64,000 nt of DNA from Bacilli bacterium (GCA_900768815.1 CAAGEE010000010.1:1-64000); one strand, 5' to 3'. Positions 8,881 through 17,846 are shown, counted from the stretch's first letter. Made by a program: numbers and translations. The notes: generated by a model not told the origin, from the sequence alone.

Positions 8881-9570
8881 TTAATTAAAAATATTACTCA
8901 AAATAGACTCTCCGTATTTTATAATTTCATCTTCATTATACATTATTTTTCTAAACTTCTCAAACCCTAACTTATCATATATTTCTTTAACCGCAATTAA
9001 ACTAAGTAAATATCCATTATACTTATCATTTTTAAAAGATGTTCCATGAGAAATCTCATTCAAATTAGGAACTTCCATCGTAGTTTTTCTAACTTCATTT
9101 AAAAACTTATCATATGAATCCTTAGTAAAATTATACTCACCAGAAAATAACTCAGCCATTCCCTCATCAAACCAAATTATTCTCTTCATACCTAACTTTT
9201 CCCATACTAACTCTTGATACATAATATGAAATAACTCATGTGAAGCACAATGTTTATAATGGTTAAGATTAGGGTTATCATTTTTTATATTAGGACTTAA
9301 ACACATATTAATCATTCCCTGATCAAAAGTACCAGTTGCGTATTCCAGTAAAGACTCATTCTCTCCTCTTAAATCATAAATAAACTCTCTAAACTTACCC
9401 AAATCATCAAAAAAATTAATCTGTATTTTTCTAAAACTATCAACTCCAAATAACTTCTTATAAAATTCAAAAGAACTATTCAAAATATCCTCTAATCCTT
9501 CTGTAATAATACTCAAACTATCTGGTGCATATAAAATAAAATTATCATTATCAAACTGAACTTTTTCCAT
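8881..9570 (-). CDS. HExxH zinc peptidase-like protein (gluzincin/MA type)
   Basis: 229 aa without a clear signal peptide. The motif ASHELFHIMYQ (HExxH, about residues 113-117) is followed about 24 residues later by WFDEGMAELFSG, which supplies the third ligand Glu in the WxxEGxAE arrangement typical of M1/M61-like gluzincins. The start lies inside the end of the S41-like gene (20-nt overlap), so the two are translationally coupled. The substrate is unknown. Confidence 0.72.
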   Translation of the reverse strand: MEKVQFDNDNFILYAPDSLSIITEGLEDILNSSFEFYKKLFGVDSFRKIQINFFDDLGKFREFIYDLRGENESLLEYATGTFDQGMINMCLSPNIKNDNPNLNHYKHCASHELFHIMYQELVWEKLGMKRIIWFDEGMAELFSGEYNFTKDSYDKFLNEVRKTTMEVPNLNEISHGTSFKNDKYNGYLLSLIAVKEIYDKLGFEKFRKIMYNEDEIIKYGESILSNIFN

Positions 9571-10765
9571 TAAATTTCTCCTCTAAATATTGAAATGCCA
9601 TCTTCATCTGTATATCTCTTCCAGCGACAATATCATCAACAGTCTCTTTTACCTCCAAATCTGGACTTATAAAAACTGGTTCTAATAACGCTTTTCTATC
9701 TTTAAAATACTCAAAAAAATTATTCTTCGAAAAACTCTCACAATTATATTCACTATCATAAAGAAAATAACTAGAACTTCTCTTAACAATCAAATCAGTA
9801 CCTTCAATTTTATATTCAGATGGATTATTACCAAAGGCATTAAGTGAAGTACTAATATTAGTTCCAATAACATAAGCACCTATTTTCTTTAACTCAACCA
9901 ATGCCATTCTCCCAGAAGAAAATACATATTCATTTATTAAAACAACAACCCTCTTTCCTTTCAAAAACTCTATCAAAGGTCTAATAATACTAGAATCACC
10001 TCCACCATTATATCTTAAATCTATAATATATTTATCAACATGTGTTTTATTAATCCTCTCAATTAAATCTTTCATCTTTTCTTTATCCCGGCAAGAATTA
10101 TAATGAATAACTATACAATCATTAATTAGCTCATAAGAATAATTTTTTGGAAGAAAACTCTCCTCTACTTCATCAACTAAATTATTAATATCAAAACTTA
10201 TTACTTCCCTATGCACTCCATCACCAACTAAAAAATCGAATTTAAAATTAGCACTATCTATACTAGGTAAAGTTCTTAGCATATCAATATCTACAAGTAT
10301 ACTTACCTGTCTTGCTCTTAAATATTCTTCTGTTGAGTAACAACAAATTTCTTCTATTTCATCCAATAACTTATTAACTATAACACCATTAATCTCTAAT
10401 ACTTTCCAAGCCTTAAATTTATTAAACTTTGAAGGCACATTAATTATATAAACTTCATTATCTTCAATCTTTAACTCAATAGGTAAATATCTTTCCTCAC
10501 GAAAAAGTATTCTAGTATGTGAGTCATACTTAGAAAGCATAAATTTAATTAGACTATTCATTATATAACAAAGATCATATTGATTATATTTATCCTTAAC
10601 TAATTGACTTTCAATTTTTTGTTCCAACTCTTTTTTTGTATGAAAAAAGTAAAATCCAGGATGTCCAAAAAACTCCATATCCTTCCACACAACTTTTTCA
10701 TTATCAATAAAATTAAAAGCATCTTGTATAATCTTTTTAGCCTCATCCTTACTAAAGTACTTCAT
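9551..10765 (-). CDS. S41 (C-terminal processing) peptidase-like protein
   Basis: 404 aa from the ATG that has AGGTGA at the best distance (two earlier in-frame starts exist). The C-terminal half has YIIDLRYNGGGD, then VLINEYVFSSGRMALVELKK, which matches the S41 core with nucleophile Ser in FSSG, followed by IGTNIST. The N-terminal half (to about 220) is not recognisable as PDZ. No export signal is seen, unlike classical CtpA, so it may act in the cytoplasm. It overlaps the downstream HExxH gene. Confidence 0.75.
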   Translation of the reverse strand: MKYFSKDEAKKIIQDAFNFIDNEKVVWKDMEFFGHPGFYFFHTKKELEQKIESQLVKDKYNQYDLCYIMNSLIKFMLSKYDSHTRILFREERYLPIELKIEDNEVYIINVPSKFNKFKAWKVLEINGVIVNKLLDEIEEICCYSTEEYLRARQVSILVDIDMLRTLPSIDSANFKFDFLVGDGVHREVISFDINNLVDEVEESFLPKNYSYELINDCIVIHYNSCRDKEKMKDLIERINKTHVDKYIIDLRYNGGGDSSIIRPLIEFLKGKRVVVLINEYVFSSGRMALVELKKIGAYVIGTNISTSLNAFGNNPSEYKIEGTDLIVKRSSSYFLYDSEYNCESFSKNNFFEYFKDRKALLEPVFISPDLEVKETVDDIVAGRDIQMKMAFQYLEEKFNGKSSV

Positions 10766-10774
10766 CATTATCAC

Positions 10775-11320
10775 CTACTCTAAATCTTCTCTAACAATAG
10801 AATACATATACGTATCATGATATCCATCTTTTAAAATAACATAACTTCTAAGAATACCTTCTAGACCCATCCCACACTTTTCCATAACCTTTCTAGAAGC
10901 TTCATTAGAAACAACGCAACAAGTCTGAAATCTATTAACAAGTAACTCTTCAAAAGCATATTTTATAACTCTTTTTAAAGCCTCACTCATATAACCCTTA
11001 TTACAATATCTCTCATCTATGGCATAAGTTGCTTCAACACATTCATTTACTTCTTCTACTTTTAATACAATCATTCCAATTATCTTACCCGTATCTTTTA
11101 AAGTTATAACCCAGTTATAGTAATCTTCATTTTTATTCTTTTCATCAATCATTTCTAAAGAAGAAATCTCTTCTTCTAGTGTTCTCTTCTCTTTATTTAG
11201 ATAATATAAAAATCTCTCTTGATTAATAAACCCATTATATATTTCTATAGCATCTTCTTTATAAATTCTTCTTAGTAATAGTCGATCAGTCTCCAATTTC
11301 TTAGTTCCGTTATGTCTCAT
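10775..11320 (-). CDS. GNAT acetyltransferase (RimJ/RimL-like)
   Basis: 181 aa from the ATG preceded by GAGTGAGG; the sequence starts RHNGTKKLETDRLLLRR, the typical opening of RimJ/RimL N-acetyltransferases. YAIDERYCNKGYMSEALKRV forms the acetyl-CoA pyrophosphate-binding region, and NEASRKVMEKCGMGLEGILR is the family's C-terminal motif. It may acetylate a protein N-terminus or a small amine. One nucleotide separates it from the upstream HD gene's stop. Confidence 0.88.
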   Translation of the reverse strand: MRHNGTKKLETDRLLLRRIYKEDAIEIYNGFINQERFLYYLNKEKRTLEEEISSLEMIDEKNKNEDYYNWVITLKDTGKIIGMIVLKVEEVNECVEATYAIDERYCNKGYMSEALKRVIKYAFEELLVNRFQTCCVVSNEASRKVMEKCGMGLEGILRSYVILKDGYHDTYMYSIVREDLE

Positions 11321-11321
11321 C

Positions 11322-11735
11322 CTAAACCTCACTCTTTATAAATTCAATTAATAAAACACATCTCTTATATACAACTGAATCTTCTCCATATCTACTCTTT
11401 ATATCTTTGAGTCTTTCTTCAAAGCCAACAACATTTCCATATTTATCAACCTGCATATCTGCCGTATTCAGTATTTTTAAATATAAAGAACTATACTCCT
11501 CTTGAACAACACCATGATAATATACTTCTCTCCAATATTTATAATTACTTCTTTTTAAAATATTTCCACCAACTACATTGTGATCCCTACCATCACAAAA
11601 CTCATAACCAATATCATGATTAAGCCCTAAGACAAATAATTCTTCTAACTCTTCATTACTTAAATTATAGCTTTTACCAATTTCCACCATCCGTCTCGCA
11701 ACACTAATAGAATGTTTTACTCGATCATTATCCAT
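11322..11735 (-). CDS. HD-domain phosphohydrolase-like protein
   Basis: 137 aa. KHSISVARRM carries the first His, LGLNHDIGYEFC the HD pair, and LYLKILNTADMQVD the final Asp, giving a short H...HD...D metal site. Small HD proteins of this size hydrolyse nucleotides or related phosphoesters; the substrate is unknown. It sits in a run of minus-strand genes 1-10 nt apart, after the nucleoside phosphorylase-like gene. RBS AAGGAG precedes the ATG. Confidence 0.8.
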   Translation of the reverse strand: MDNDRVKHSISVARRMVEIGKSYNLSNEELEELFVLGLNHDIGYEFCDGRDHNVVGGNILKRSNYKYWREVYYHGVVQEEYSSLYLKILNTADMQVDKYGNVVGFEERLKDIKSRYGEDSVVYKRCVLLIEFIKSEV

Positions 11736-11739
11736 ATCA

Positions 11740-12510
11740 TCACTCCTTAAATAGTCTACACACTATCTCCGGTATTACTTCTTCTTTTACATAATGCCTA
11801 TACTTATTCTCCTCATCACTTCTACCAGAAAATAAAGATTTATTCATAAGAACATTATCAGATACTACAAAAATAGCTCCAGTATTAACACCTATCAAAG
11901 AACTTGCTTTAAATAATGTAGCCGTCTCCATTTCAATAGTTAAAGCACCCTCTTCTAAAAACTCATCAATATGTACAAATTGTCCAAATATAGAATCAAC
12001 ACTACAATTTAAAACATTATGATATTTAACATCAAACTCATGAACCAATCCAACAAGTTTTTTAGTAAACTCTACCGTCGGATACTCTATCTTAAAAAAC
12101 TCATCAGTAAAATTATTATTCAAATATCTAGAAGCCCCATTACAACAAATAGATCCTTTTGGAATAACAATATCTCCAATCTTTATTTCACTACTTAAAG
12201 ATCCAACCGAACCTATAAATAAAATATTCTTGCAATTAGTAACACCTAAAGCAAGTACCATATCTAAAATAACTGGAGCCCCTACTTGCCCAACCTCAAT
12301 ATATGAAAATGAAAAACCATCTCCATAAATATTAAAGACCTTATCACTTACTTTTTCTATTCTTAAAACCTTATCTCTAAATATTTCATGACTCCACCAA
12401 GGAGCAATCACTACATTCTCAAGTATCTCTTTATATCCATACCTTTTAATTATATCTTTTCTAGTAGTTCCATATTTAAAATGTGCTTCTAAAATATCAC
12501 TATACTTCAT
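11740..12510 (-). CDS. Nucleoside phosphorylase family protein
   Basis: 256 aa with PNP/UDP phosphorylase features: ILFIGSVGSLSSEIKIGDIVIP (phosphate and ribose binding, glycine-rich) and LTIEMETATLFKAS (the MExE ribose-binding motif). The middle contains Cys- and Asn-rich specificity loops. It probably cleaves a purine nucleoside or a 5'-methylthio-adenosine-like compound with phosphate. Residues 1-60 are less conserved. It is in a tight array with the HD and GrpB genes, hinting at nucleotide salvage. Confidence 0.82.
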   Translation of the reverse strand: MKYSDILEAHFKYGTTRKDIIKRYGYKEILENVVIAPWWSHEIFRDKVLRIEKVSDKVFNIYGDGFSFSYIEVGQVGAPVILDMVLALGVTNCKNILFIGSVGSLSSEIKIGDIVIPKGSICCNGASRYLNNNFTDEFFKIEYPTVEFTKKLVGLVHEFDVKYHNVLNCSVDSIFGQFVHIDEFLEEGALTIEMETATLFKASSLIGVNTGAIFVVSDNVLMNKSLFSGRSDEENKYRHYVKEEVIPEIVCRLFKE

Positions 12511-12519
12511 AAATATCCT

Positions 12520-13038
12520 CTACTTCTCCTCATACGCCAACTTAAGTATCTTGTTAATAAACTCATTTTTAGAAGCCGTATATTTTTTTCTATCATCAGC
12601 ATATTTTATAGCTAAATCTTTTTTTAAATCTTCATACTCTTTTAAAGCCCAAACATTTTTTCTTAAATAATCTCTAAAAAGAAGAGATTCAATATACCTT
12701 TTTCCTTCAATCTCCATAACATGAATAAAATGTGTTCGGTTATCTTCATTTCCCTTTCGAACTAAAATTTCTCCATCTGTAGAATCTTCTTTTACCGAAT
12801 AAGGTTCAACCATAAACTTTTTAGCAACTTTATCAAAATCACTTAAGTTCTTAACGCCTATCGCAATATCAATAATAGGTTTAGCTGACAAACCTTCTAT
12901 AGAAGTTGAACCAATATGTTCAATAGATAGTGCTAGATCTCCAAACATCTCTTTTAAATTTTTCTCTTCCTCTAAGTACATATCCTTCCACTTTGGATTA
13001 TACTCCTCCAACTTAACAGTACCAACCTTTAATCCCAT
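12520..13038 (-). CDS. GrpB family protein
   Basis: 172 aa. VKLEEYNPKWKDMYLEE at the start, LSIEHIGSTSIEGLSAKPIIDIAI in the middle and RDYLRKN...Y..LK near the end are the hallmarks of the GrpB/DUF-type nucleotidyltransferase-fold family, often found alone or fused to dephospho-CoA kinase. The exact reaction is not established. RBS GGAGGTG lies upstream. Confidence 0.9.
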   Translation of the reverse strand: MGLKVGTVKLEEYNPKWKDMYLEEEKNLKEMFGDLALSIEHIGSTSIEGLSAKPIIDIAIGVKNLSDFDKVAKKFMVEPYSVKEDSTDGEILVRKGNEDNRTHFIHVMEIEGKRYIESLLFRDYLRKNVWALKEYEDLKKDLAIKYADDRKKYTASKNEFINKILKLAYEEK

Positions 13039-13156
13039 ATATAAACACCTCCTAATATATCGTTACATCATATCATAAATATAATCTAGATGTCTATCCT
13101 TTTTTCATCTTATAATAGAGTAAACTTTTCCTACTAAAATTAAACCAAAAAAACTC

Positions 13157-13576
13157 CTATACATTATCATTTTCTAATATTTCAAGTATTATTTTCTCAA
13201 CTGATTTCCAAGTGTTTTTTAAACTGTCATAACTTAAAACTTCTAAGACTTTATCAACTGGAGTCCAAACAACATCATGCGTATCTTCACTTTGATTATT
13301 ACTTTTTCCTTTATCAACTGCAAAAAACATGTAACAAACACATTCTTCACCCTTTGGTGTTGTATATTTTTCTACAAAAGGTTCATACTCATCAATTATA
13401 AAAGCTATTCTCTTTGTCTCTTCAGCAACCTCTCTTACTGCTGTTTGCTTTAATGTTTCCCCTTCTTCTACATGTCCTTTTGGAAACGAATAATCATTTT
13501 GCCTCTTCCTATAAATAACAACAACCTCTCTTGACTCTTTTCTTATCAAAAAACATCCTGCCTTTTTAGTAACCAT
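13157..13576 (-). CDS. Nudix hydrolase
   Basis: 139 aa with a complete Nudix box: GHVEEGETLKQTAVREVAEE (GX5EX7REUXEE), about residues 35-54. It hydrolyses nucleoside-diphosphate-linked substrates with Mg2+. The N-terminus has basic and hydrophobic strands (KKAGCFLIRK) as in diadenosine polyphosphate or NTP hydrolases, but substrate cannot be assigned. The gene stands between the GrpB gene (118-nt gap) and the GT2 gene (24 nt). Confidence 0.92.
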   Translation of the reverse strand: MVTKKAGCFLIRKESREVVVIYRKRQNDYSFPKGHVEEGETLKQTAVREVAEETKRIAFIIDEYEPFVEKYTTPKGEECVCYMFFAVDKGKSNNQSEDTHDVVWTPVDKVLEVLSYDSLKNTWKSVEKIILEILENDNV

Positions 13577-13600
13577 ACAATTAACTCCTCTACATCTAAA

Positions 13601-14578
13601 CTATATATAAGATGCAATATAATTATTTAAAAATTCTACTTCCTTATCACTAACATTAATATAACTTGATATATCTAAATCATTTAAACAAGAAAACATC
13701 GAATTATGTAAAACCCTATCTAAAGTACTATCGCTATAATCACTAGACTTTATCAAATCAACCAAATTAATTAAAGACTTAAACACTCTAAATATATAAG
13801 CATTTTTAATTCTTAAATCATCCTCTACCAACATTCTCTTATAAACTTCTTCAATAAACATCATATGATCATTAATAACTTTATCACTAACTTTTCTTCT
13901 ACTAATAGAATAATCATTTATATAATAATTGTACCAAATACTAGAACTTAAACCAATTTGTTTTACCCTATCCATAAAATCAATCATGAATAAAGTATCT
14001 TCACTCATTCCAAGACTACTATTAAATCTTAAATCTCCAAGTACACTTCTTTTATAAAGTCTAGTATATATTCTACCAGTCGGAAGACTACCAATATTTT
14101 TATTATCTTCCCTTAACTTACCAGACAACAGCTTATCCATAACTAAATCTAAATTACTCTTATCATAAATATAAAATCCATCATCACATTTGCGTACCTT
14201 TACAACTTCACCATTTTTTACTTCATTATATCCACCAATAACTAAGTCTAAATCATTGTCTTTTATTAAACTAAAAGCTTCTTCTAAAAAGTTTTCTTCT
14301 AAAGTATCATCACTATCTACAAAAGTTAAATACTCCGCACTAGAACTATCTATTCCAATATTTCTAGCTCTACTCACTCCTCCATTAACTACATGTTTAA
14401 CAATACAGTTCTCTTTATCTTTAGCATACTCATCTAAAAAATTTCTAACTTCATCAAAACTACCATCATCAATTATATAAACTTTATAATTCTTAAAAGA
14501 CTGTCTCTCTATACTACTTAAACATCTTTTCAAATCATCAATTGGTGTATTATAAACAGGTATAATTATATCTATCAT
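13601..14578 (-). CDS. Family 2 glycosyltransferase
   Basis: 325 aa with a GT-A fold. MIDIIIPVYNTPIDDLKRCL and YKVYIIDDGS form the nucleotide-sugar site, FVDSDDTLEENF holds the DXD-like metal motif (about residues 85-97), and MSEDTLFMIDF supplies the ED motif of the acceptor site. It has no membrane segments. It would transfer a sugar to a lipid, protein or glycan acceptor. It is isolated from any other glycan gene here, so the target is unknown. Confidence 0.9.
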   Translation of the reverse strand: MIDIIIPVYNTPIDDLKRCLSSIERQSFKNYKVYIIDDGSFDEVRNFLDEYAKDKENCIVKHVVNGGVSRARNIGIDSSSAEYLTFVDSDDTLEENFLEEAFSLIKDNDLDLVIGGYNEVKNGEVVKVRKCDDGFYIYDKSNLDLVMDKLLSGKLREDNKNIGSLPTGRIYTRLYKRSVLGDLRFNSSLGMSEDTLFMIDFMDRVKQIGLSSSIWYNYYINDYSISRRKVSDKVINDHMMFIEEVYKRMLVEDDLRIKNAYIFRVFKSLINLVDLIKSSDYSDSTLDRVLHNSMFSCLNDLDISSYINVSDKEVEFLNNYIASYI

Positions 14579-14579
14579 C

Positions 14580-15143
14580 TTAAACCTCTATTCCTAACTT
14601 CTTAATCATCATTTCTGGTTTTCCCATATTTAACTCTTTTGATATCTTAATACCCAAAGAATCAATAAAATCTTGAATCTGACTCTTTATAAAACTAACA
14701 TCAACATCTTCATTAGTACAATATTCAACCTCTAAGAAATATCCTAAATTCTTAACAGTTTCCAATACAATTTCATACTTATCCGTAACATAAATTCTCT
14801 TGCTATTATGAATAGTAAGTAATTCCTTAAGTCCCAACTTTTTTAATATCTCCGTAATCATATAAATATTTCCAACTTCAGTTTCATACTCATCAGAATA
14901 TAACCATTTACCATTATCAAAATTATCTACTTTATAAGTAATATAATTCTTATTATCTATAGTTCTAACTCTACAAACTTCATCTATCTCACCATTACTA
15001 TTAGGTTTTAAATTACATCGTTCCGGATCATAATAATAAACATCTATTGTTTCCTTAACTCCCTCATAAGTAAACTTATCAAGTACTTTAATAACCTCTT
15101 CTATCGGTGAGTAAACTTCAACTAATATTTCTATCTCTTTCAT
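14580..15143 (-). CDS. CYTH-domain protein (class IV adenylate cyclase/triphosphatase-like)
   Basis: 187 aa from the ATG with GGAGG eight bases upstream. KEIEILVEVYSP is a variant ExExK start (EIEILVEV), followed by CRVRTIDNKNYITYKVD and RIYVTDKYEIVLETVKNLGYFLEVEY, the alternating charged strands of the CYTH triphosphate tunnel. It should bind a triphosphate (for example ThTP, PPPi or ATP). One base separates it from the GT2 gene. Confidence 0.85.
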   Translation of the reverse strand: MKEIEILVEVYSPIEEVIKVLDKFTYEGVKETIDVYYYDPERCNLKPNSNGEIDEVCRVRTIDNKNYITYKVDNFDNGKWLYSDEYETEVGNIYMITEILKKLGLKELLTIHNSKRIYVTDKYEIVLETVKNLGYFLEVEYCTNEDVDVSFIKSQIQDFIDSLGIKISKELNMGKPEMMIKKLGIEV

Positions 15144-15219
15144 AAAGCATACCTCCAAAACTATTATAGCAAAAAAGTAGTTCTAAAATCTACTTAACTA
15201 ATAAACAATAATTAACTCC

Positions 15220-15444
15220 TTAAGGAGCTAAATGCTTATTAACAATCCATCCTAAAGGATTATTTTCTCTATAATTCGCATTGAAAAATTCAATTACCTC
15301 TATCATACTACTAGAAATATTTTTATATTTCTCATCACTTAACATCCACCTAGCAAACCAATCATCATAAATCTTAATATTACTAGTCTCAGCATGATAA
15401 CTTCTCTCAAAACAACTAATCAAAGCTGTCATATTATTTAACAT
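15220..15444 (-). pseudogene. Truncated LCM-type SAM methyltransferase (N-terminal fragment)
   Basis: 74 codons. MTALISCFERSYHAETSNIKI, FNANYRENN and WIVNKHLAP match the first quarter of Firmicutes class I SAM-dependent methyltransferases of the leucine-carboxyl-methyltransferase type (about 290 aa), which open MTALVSCFxRAYH and have RWIVxxxLxPSPLGR here. The frame ends at HLAP, within an AACTCCTTAAGGAGCT palindrome, before the SAM-binding motifs. So it is probably inactive. RBS AGGAGG is still present. Confidence 0.6.
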
Positions 15445-15530
15445 AGCCTCCTAATATTAACTACCACACTTCATCACTTATTACTTGTCTTTAAAAAATG
15501 TCAAAAATATGGTAATATAAAGACACAAAA

Positions 15531-15575
15531 GAAAAGAAATGGACAATCTTTTTCCCCTAAATCCATTTCTTTTTT
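15531..15575 (-). terminator. Intrinsic terminator after the 15.6-16.1 kb GNAT gene
   Basis: 11-bp stem AAAGAAATGGA / TCCATTTCTTT with an 18-nt loop and T-rich runs on both sides, so it could work in both directions. Confidence 0.75.
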
Positions 15576-15580
15576 TATAC

Positions 15581-16090
15581 TTATTTTTCTAACTTAAAAT
15601 ATATATCATCAATACTAATGCCATTTTCTACTTTTACATTTTCAGTGATACCACATCTTCTAAATCCCATTTTTTCTGCATTATGTAAAGATCTAACATT
15701 ATTAGAAAAAATAACAGCAGTTAAAGTATTTAATCCAACATCATTAAAAGCATATTCAATTATTCTTTTTAATGCCTCTGTTCCATAATGTTTATTTTGC
15801 ATACCCATAGTAATACAAAGTCCAACTTCAGCACTACCATTTTCTACATCCATTAATTCAACATTTCCAATATAACTTCCATCTTCTTTAGAAATCATTG
15901 AAAAAACATAAGCTTTGTCTTCTAATTTAGACTTTATCCAATTAAGCTCATCTTCTCTAGAATATACACGTTCATTTTTAGAAATAAGTCTTTGTATCTC
16001 CTTATCATTAACCATAACTAAATAATCATCTACCAAGTCGAAAGAAACCGGTATATAATCAATTCTTTCTGAATCAAAAACACTTATCAT
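15581..16090 (-). CDS. GNAT acetyltransferase (RimL-like)
   Basis: 169 aa. ERIDYIPVSFDLVDDYLVMVND opens like RimJ/RimL enzymes; GLCITMGMQNKHYGTEALKRIIEYAFN is the acetyl-CoA binding segment and NNVRSLHNAEKMGFRRCG the C-terminal motif. It overlaps the upstream ART-like gene by one base (ATGA-type junction). It is a second GNAT in this region and not closely similar to the one at 10.8 kb. The acceptor is unknown. Confidence 0.88.
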   Translation of the reverse strand: MISVFDSERIDYIPVSFDLVDDYLVMVNDKEIQRLISKNERVYSREDELNWIKSKLEDKAYVFSMISKEDGSYIGNVELMDVENGSAEVGLCITMGMQNKHYGTEALKRIIEYAFNDVGLNTLTAVIFSNNVRSLHNAEKMGFRRCGITENVKVENGISIDDIYFKLEK

Positions 16091-16686
16091 TACTTAACTC
16101 TCCTCTCACTATTTAAAGCAACATTAACTCTACTTTGAACTTCTTCTCTAAACTCCGGATAACATTCAAGTAAACTATCAATCGCATGACTATTACCATT
16201 ATTATAAAACATAATATATTTATCAATCAAGTCACTATTATCAAATGGTATACTACTAGGTCTACTAGGATAATGATAAATTTTAAAATGTCCCTCTCTC
16301 TCCTCATTTTCTAAAGCTTCTAAAACATTATCATAATATGTTTTTCTAATCGGTCTTATACTCTTCTCAAACGAAATCATTTCTGGTTTCCATAAATAAT
16401 CATAATGTCTAAAAGTATCTCCTGGTAACTCATAAACATATCCTTCGTGATTATAGTTATCTTCTAAAACTCCAGCTCTTCGCTCTACAAGTATTAACTT
16501 ATCATCATCAACTGCTAAAACAGTATCCAAGTCTCCCTTACCTTCACCCATAAATAACATCGCAACCGTCTTATTTTCTGTTGCGTAAATACATTCCTTG
16601 CCATGGGTAGATACATGTGCCTTCAAAAAATCAATATTACCATTACAGCTCCCATGATAAACTATATTATCTTTTACCTCACTCAT
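16090..16686 (-). CDS. Uncharacterised protein with an ADP-ribosyltransferase-like start
   Basis: 198 aa and not firmly recognised. The first 60 residues (IVYHGSCNGNIDFLKAHVSTHG, then CIYATENKTVAMLFMG) follow the YHG...S.H...iyAT.dk..A..f pattern of ART/RNA 2'-phosphotransferase-like folds, where the first motif binds NAD. A PGDTF....YLW segment and a long helical C-terminus follow. It overlaps the P-loop kinase gene by 4 nt and the GNAT gene by 1 nt. The pairing with a kinase could indicate nucleic-acid end modification or a modifier/antidote arrangement; this is inference. Confidence 0.5.
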   Translation of the reverse strand: MSEVKDNIVYHGSCNGNIDFLKAHVSTHGKECIYATENKTVAMLFMGEGKGDLDTVLAVDDDKLILVERRAGVLEDNYNHEGYVYELPGDTFRHYDYLWKPEMISFEKSIRPIRKTYYDNVLEALENEEREGHFKIYHYPSRPSSIPFDNSDLIDKYIMFYNNGNSHAIDSLLECYPEFREEVQSRVNVALNSERRVK

Positions 16687-17207
16687 TTTTCTTCCTCCAA
16701 AAAATAATCTCTTATATCAAACAAATATTTATTCTTCCCTAACTCAATCTTATAAGTTGCCTTAGTATCTAAAAGATCCTTCTCATAAAACTTTTTCCAT
16801 ATATCTTCATCAGTCATATTCTTAATAAAGTCTAAAGAGTTTCCTCTCTTTCTCATTCTTCTTATATATTCTTCTCTACTATCAAGTGAAGCATATACTA
16901 AACAGTATGGAATATTCTTCTTCCAAACATAATCTAAAATATCTTCATGGTATGACAAAAGTCCAATTCTTTTATCCCTAATAACCTCATCAATCATCCT
17001 AGTTATATATTGTAAAGAATCTCTATTTACAACCTCTCCTCTTTCTCCCTTACTTCTTTCTACTTCTAACTCAGAAATACCAGAAAAACCATACTTATAA
17101 GCTGCTCTTTCTCCATCTAAATCAACAAACCTCTTATCATTTAAAGCCAAATAAGTCTTACCAGTTGCAGGACCAGCAACAATTAAATTACAATTAATCT
17201 TGATCAT
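16683..17207 (-). CDS. P-loop nucleotide kinase-like NTPase
   Basis: 174 aa. NLIVAGPATGKTYLA (Walker A GPATGKT, about residues 12-18) and a downstream acidic DLDGE; RMRKRGNSLDFI provides a lid-like basic segment. It looks like a small adenylate/dNMP kinase-type ATPase, close to those of phages and accessory gene clusters. The start lies in the last codons of tag (14-nt overlap), and its end overlaps the ART-like gene by 4 nt, so the three are coupled. Confidence 0.75.
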   Translation of the reverse strand: MIKINCNLIVAGPATGKTYLALNDKRFVDLDGERAAYKYGFSGISELEVERSKGERGEVVNRDSLQYITRMIDEVIRDKRIGLLSYHEDILDYVWKKNIPYCLVYASLDSREEYIRRMRKRGNSLDFIKNMTDEDIWKKFYEKDLLDTKATYKIELGKNKYLFDIRDYFLEEEK

Positions 17208-17751
17208 TCATATCACCCTTATACATAAAACAATTCTCTTCATGTGAATAAATCACTCCAATTGCTTGTAAATAAGAATAAATTATCGTTGTACCAACAA
17301 ACTTCATACCACGCCTTCTCAAATCATTAGAAATCTCATCAGACAATTTTGAACTAGTAAGACCAGTCTCATAAAATGTCTTTCCTTCAGTAAACATCTT
17401 CAAATAATTATAAAAACTTCCCATTTCTAAAACAATACTTTTAAAAATTCTCGCATTATTAATACTTGCCTTTATCTTTAACTTATTTCTAATAATTTCT
17501 TTATTCTCTAACAACTCCTCAACTTTATTCTCATCATACTTACAAACCTTATCTAAAGAAAAATTATCATAAGCCCTCCTAAAACTCTCTCTCTTATTAA
17601 GTACACATTCCCAAGAAAGCCCTGCTTGAAAAGACTCTAAAATTAACATTTCAAATAAATACTCATCTGAAAAATTCTCTATTCCCCATTCTTTATCATG
17701 ATATAAAACATAAAGTTTATTATCTAAATTACACCAAGTACATCGTCTCAT
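17194..17751 (-). CDS. tag: DNA-3-methyladenine glycosylase I
   Basis: 185 aa from the ATG giving MRRCTWCNLDNKLYVLYHD, the classic Tag opening with Zn-ligand Cys and the substrate-binding Trp/Tyr/Glu region (HDKEWGIENFSDEYLFEML). ESFQAGLSWECVLNKRESF and FVGTTIIYSYLQAIGVIYSHE complete the fold; the C-terminal His/Cys provide the other zinc ligands. It excises 3-methyladenine from alkylated DNA. It is coupled to the downstream kinase-like gene. Confidence 0.95.
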   Translation of the reverse strand: MRRCTWCNLDNKLYVLYHDKEWGIENFSDEYLFEMLILESFQAGLSWECVLNKRESFRRAYDNFSLDKVCKYDENKVEELLENKEIIRNKLKIKASINNARIFKSIVLEMGSFYNYLKMFTEGKTFYETGLTSSKLSDEISNDLRRRGMKFVGTTIIYSYLQAIGVIYSHEENCFMYKGDMNDQD

Positions 17752-17771
17752 ACAGATCAACTCCATCTAAA

Positions 17772-17818
17772 AAAATTATAACAAAAAAAAGCAACTAATA
17801 AAAGTCACTTAATTTTTT
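17772..17818 (-). repeat. 47-bp direct repeat, copy 1 (terminator)
   Basis: Identical over 47 bp to 18875-18921. On minus it folds as AAGTGAC / GTTGCTT with two G-U pairs and is followed by eight T residues, so it acts as the terminator of the DHH gene. The copies flank that gene in direct orientation. Confidence 0.85.
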
Positions 17819-17846
17819 ATATCATAAATATCATTAATACACTGAA

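Noticed and set aside
14190..14480. Plus-strand frame of 96 codons
   Set aside because: Antisense to the glycosyltransferase gene, which has clear family motifs; low-complexity product.
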